DNA from: Flavobacteriaceae bacterium PRS1
GTDB lineage: Bacteria > Bacteroidota > Bacteroidia > Flavobacteriales > Flavobacteriaceae
Length of the DNA stretch: 39,589 nucleotides
NCBI GenBank assembly: GCA_003709165.1
Contig: RDRZ01000021.1
Span: 1-39,589, forward strand
Reading direction: 5' to 3'
Shown one piece after another: positions 37,423-39,589 of the stretch. The position numbers and the translations under genes are program-made. Position 1 is the stretch's first letter; every line of letters begins with the position of its first letter. Under the pieces are notes generated by a model. The model made no database searches and was not told the origin of the DNA. It saw only the letters and a list, made by a program, of their open reading frames with translations.

Positions 37423-38559
37423 ATGATAATAGGAATAGTATGTTATCCAACATTTGGAGGTAGTGGAGTAGTAGCAACCGAACTTGGTTTAGAGTTATCT
37501 AAACGTGGTCATGAAGTGCATTTTATAACTTACAGTCAGCCGGTTAGGTTAGAGTTGTTAAGTAACAATGTACATTATCATGAAGTAAATGTTCCCGAAT
37601 ATCCTTTGTTTCATTATCAGCCATATGAATTGGCATTGTCAAGTAAATTGGTCGATACTGTTAAGATTCATAAAATAGAGGTATTACATGTACACTATGC
37701 AATACCTCATGCCTATGCGGCATATATGGCAAAAATAATGCTGCTTGAAGAAGGTATAAATTTACCGATTGTAACCACGCTTCATGGTACAGATATTACG
37801 CTTGTAGGCAGCCATCCATTTTATAAACCTGCGGTTACTTTCAGCATTAATAAATCGGATGCTGTAACCTCTGTATCACAAAATTTAAAGGATGACACTT
37901 TACGATTATTTAACATTAAAAGAGAGATTGAAGTTGTACCTAATTTTATAGATTTAGGCAAATACTCACATTCTTTTACAGATTGCCAGCGTGAAATGAT
38001 GGCTTGTCCAGATGAAAAAATAATTACTCATATTAGTAATTTCAGACCCGTAAAACGGATTAATGATATTATTAATGTATTTTATAATATTCAAAAAGAA
38101 ATTCCCGCTAAACTTATGATGGTTGGTGATGGACCAGAAAAAGAGCCTGCCGAACGCTTATGTGAAAAACTTGGTATTGAAGACAAAGTCATTTTTTTTG
38201 GTAAAAGTCATGAAATAGATAAAATACTTTGCTTTAGCGATTTATTCCTATTGCCTTCTGAAAGTGAAAGCTTCGGGTTGGCGGCTTTAGAGGCAATGGC
38301 TTGTGCTGTACCAGTAATTTCAAGTGATACAGGAGGAATTCCCGAAGTTAACAAGCACGGAGTTTCAGGTTTTTTAAGTAATGTTGGTGATGTAGAAGAT
38401 ATGACAAAAAATGCGCTTTATATTCTTCAAAACGAAGATGTTCTTAAAACCTTTAAAACAAATGCAAGAATAGAAGCATCCAAATTTGATATTCATAATA
38501 TTGTACCTTTTTATGAAGCTATTTATAAAACAGTACTCAATAAAATGTCTTTAGTATGA
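37423..38559 (+). CDS. bshA: N-acetyl-alpha-D-glucosaminyl L-malate synthase BshA (bacillithiol synthesis)
   Basis: The 378-residue GT4 glycosyltransferase joins UDP-GlcNAc and L-malate, the first step of bacillithiol synthesis. MIIGIVCYPTFGGSGVVATELG at the N-terminus, THISNFRPVKR near 205 and the donor-binding ESESFGLAALEAMAC near 285 are characteristic. Length and ends are normal. It overlaps the PrcB-like gene by 4 bp (ATGA), so the two are translationally coupled. Bacillithiol would be the low-molecular-weight thiol of this organism, consistent with msrA and other redox genes nearby. Confidence 0.92.
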   Translation: MIIGIVCYPTFGGSGVVATELGLELSKRGHEVHFITYSQPVRLELLSNNVHYHEVNVPEYPLFHYQPYELALSSKLVDTVKIHKIEVLHVHYAIPHAYAAYMAKIMLLEEGINLPIVTTLHGTDITLVGSHPFYKPAVTFSINKSDAVTSVSQNLKDDTLRLFNIKREIEVVPNFIDLGKYSHSFTDCQREMMACPDEKIITHISNFRPVKRINDIINVFYNIQKEIPAKLMMVGDGPEKEPAERLCEKLGIEDKVIFFGKSHEIDKILCFSDLFLLPSESESFGLAALEAMACAVPVISSDTGGIPEVNKHGVSGFLSNVGDVEDMTKNALYILQNEDVLKTFKTNARIEASKFDIHNIVPFYEAIYKTVLNKMSLV

Positions 38560-39023
38560 TACGTCTATTTGTAATCTATATTTTTCTATTGTCTTCGTGT
38601 AGTTCTAGTTCAACTATTAATAAACAAACCATGATTATATCTCAAGATACTATTACTTTTGAAACTCTTGCCGAAGATTTTTATGGAGGAATGACAGATT
38701 CTAAATTCATCGTTATTAAAGAGGAAACAACTTTAAATGAAATCTATAAACTAATAAATAAAAATAAATCACCAGGAATAAAAATTCCTATTATAAATTT
38801 TGAAAAAGAAACTGTATTAGTATTGTTTTTAGGAGAAAAGTCTTCAGGAGGATACTCAATTGCTGTAGAACAAATTTTAGATGAGAATGAAAAAGTAACA
38901 GTTAAGTATAAAGTTACATTACCCAAACTTGGTGAAATGGTTACTACTGTAATGACGCAACCTTATTGTATTATTAAAATACCTAAAACTTTAAAAGAGG
39001 TAGGTTTTAAAAAAATAGATTAA
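38556..39023 (+). CDS. PrcB-like lipoprotein (protease complex subunit family)
   Basis: The 155-residue lipoprotein has lipobox LLSSC (Cys15). The mature part contains the GEKSSGGYSI motif and a C-terminal TQPYCIIKIPK, which match the C-terminal domain of PrcB, a partner of the Treponema PrtP (dentilisin) protease. No such protease gene is present here. Coupling to bshA by a 4-bp overlap is clear, but a shared function is not. It is more likely a general Bacteroidota envelope lipoprotein of this fold. Confidence 0.75.
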   Translation: MIRLFVIYIFLLSSCSSSSTINKQTMIISQDTITFETLAEDFYGGMTDSKFIVIKEETTLNEIYKLINKNKSPGIKIPIINFEKETVLVLFLGEKSSGGYSIAVEQILDENEKVTVKYKVTLPKLGEMVTTVMTQPYCIIKIPKTLKEVGFKKID

Positions 39024-39089
39024 TACATTTCTTTTTTGATAGTTTATATAACTCAAGCTTGCTATTTTAGGTCTTAATGCCCCACTTCA

Positions 39090-39542
39090 TTAAAAATTTA
39101 ACTTCACTTTTTTTAACGGTTTACGAGGGAGTTTTTCATCACGTTGAGCTGTATTATAAACAAATGAAACTACAATTACTGCCATTTGCTTAAGATCGTC
39201 AATTACTAATCGTTCATAATTATCCATGTTTGTATGATGAGTTCTTGTATTGTATTCAATAGGATCTTGAATAAATTGAAATCCAGGAATACCTATTGCA
39301 TCAAAACCAAGGTGATCAGTCCCTCCTGTATCTCTTATAGTAATCGTAGTATGATCAATAATATCATCAAACTCTGAGAACCATTTTTCAAAAATTGGTC
39401 TTACAGCTTCATTACCTTGCAAATATATACCACGTATTCTTCCTGTGCCGTTATCAATATTATAATATGCCGAGATTTTTTCATGCTCTTTTGTTAGTTG
39501 CATGGTTTTTGAATCGCCAAAATGATCTATTATATAACCCGT
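39090..39542 (-). pseudogene. 3' fragment of an M28 peptidase
   Basis: The frame ending at 39090 is the C-terminal part of an M28 zinc aminopeptidase: [55 protein letters not shown] and LPRKPLKK. Homology begins with [13 protein letters not shown] at about 39539. Just upstream the frame meets TAA (39545-39543) and a TAG, and all three minus-strand frames have stops in the last 45 bp. The N-terminal catalytic part, with most zinc ligands, is therefore not joined here. Either the gene is truncated or a foreign segment has inserted at the window edge. Confidence 0.7.
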
Positions 39543-39589
39543 TTAGCGGTTAAAAAGCTAAAGCGTGTTTTATATTATTAATTGGTTTG

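Overview
The window looks like the chromosome of a member of the Flavobacteriaceae (Bacteroidota). The evidence is its AT-rich composition, TAnnTTTG-type -7 boxes, weak Shine-Dalgarno signals, and many proteins typical of the group: a CarboxypepD_reg-type TonB receptor, Bacteroidota LptD, DUF6146/DUF6787 proteins, BshA, a PrcB-like lipoprotein, and a NagZ/beta-lactamase fusion. I see no tRNA, rRNA, CRISPR array, integrase, transposase or phage gene. It is mostly a core chromosomal segment.

Layout. 1-1.9 kb: broken DUF5916-type membrane protein, msrA, folE with an in-frame stop, and a tiny broken membrane ORF. 1.9-5.5 kb (minus): lipoprotein, DUF6787 membrane protein, a small His/Cys-rich protein and a TonB receptor, probably one transcription unit. 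5.6-9.6 kb: serA and serC behind a long leader, then a LuxC-type acyl-CoA reductase divergent from a dicluster ferredoxin. 9.6-11 kb: a carboxypeptidase-regulatory-domain gene broken twice. 11.4-18.1 kb: ychF, then parE - disrupted membrane protein - parC, then a small lipoprotein. 18.3-23.4 kb: disrupted WG-repeat gene, then sdhCAB of the mycobacterial Sdh1 type, then a TPR-like protein. 23.5-28.1 kb (minus): guaC, ridA, lptD. 28.3-34.2 kb (plus): amidase, MlaD-like protein, and a split HdrC/HdrB-like Fe-S pair with two small genes between its halves. 34.4-39.5 kb: GH3/beta-lactamase fusion, bshA, PrcB-like lipoprotein and the 3' fragment of an M28 peptidase.

Functional themes are envelope biogenesis and recycling (LptD, MlaD, amidase, NagZ-like fusion), redox and electron transfer (Sdh, Fe-S pair, ferredoxin, MsrA, bacillithiol), serine and purine metabolism, and chromosome decatenation (topoisomerase IV).

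The most unusual features are (i) the Sdh1-type succinate dehydrogenase with a Cys/His-rich five-helix anchor, a family known to me from actinobacteria, where a membrane-embedded Rieske-type cluster has been reported, and (ii) the density of broken reading frames. There are at least seven disrupted genes in 39.6 kb, including folE. All six premature stops that interrupt otherwise continuing frames are TAA, and the indels are in homopolymers or a 4-bp tandem repeat. Either the strain is accumulating pseudogenes or the sequence carries errors; the sequence alone cannot decide. I found no convincing wholly new system. The best leads for novelty are the Sdh1-type operon, the serC leader with a 9-codon ORF, the His/Cys protein beside the TonB receptor, and the protein encoded between parE and parC.
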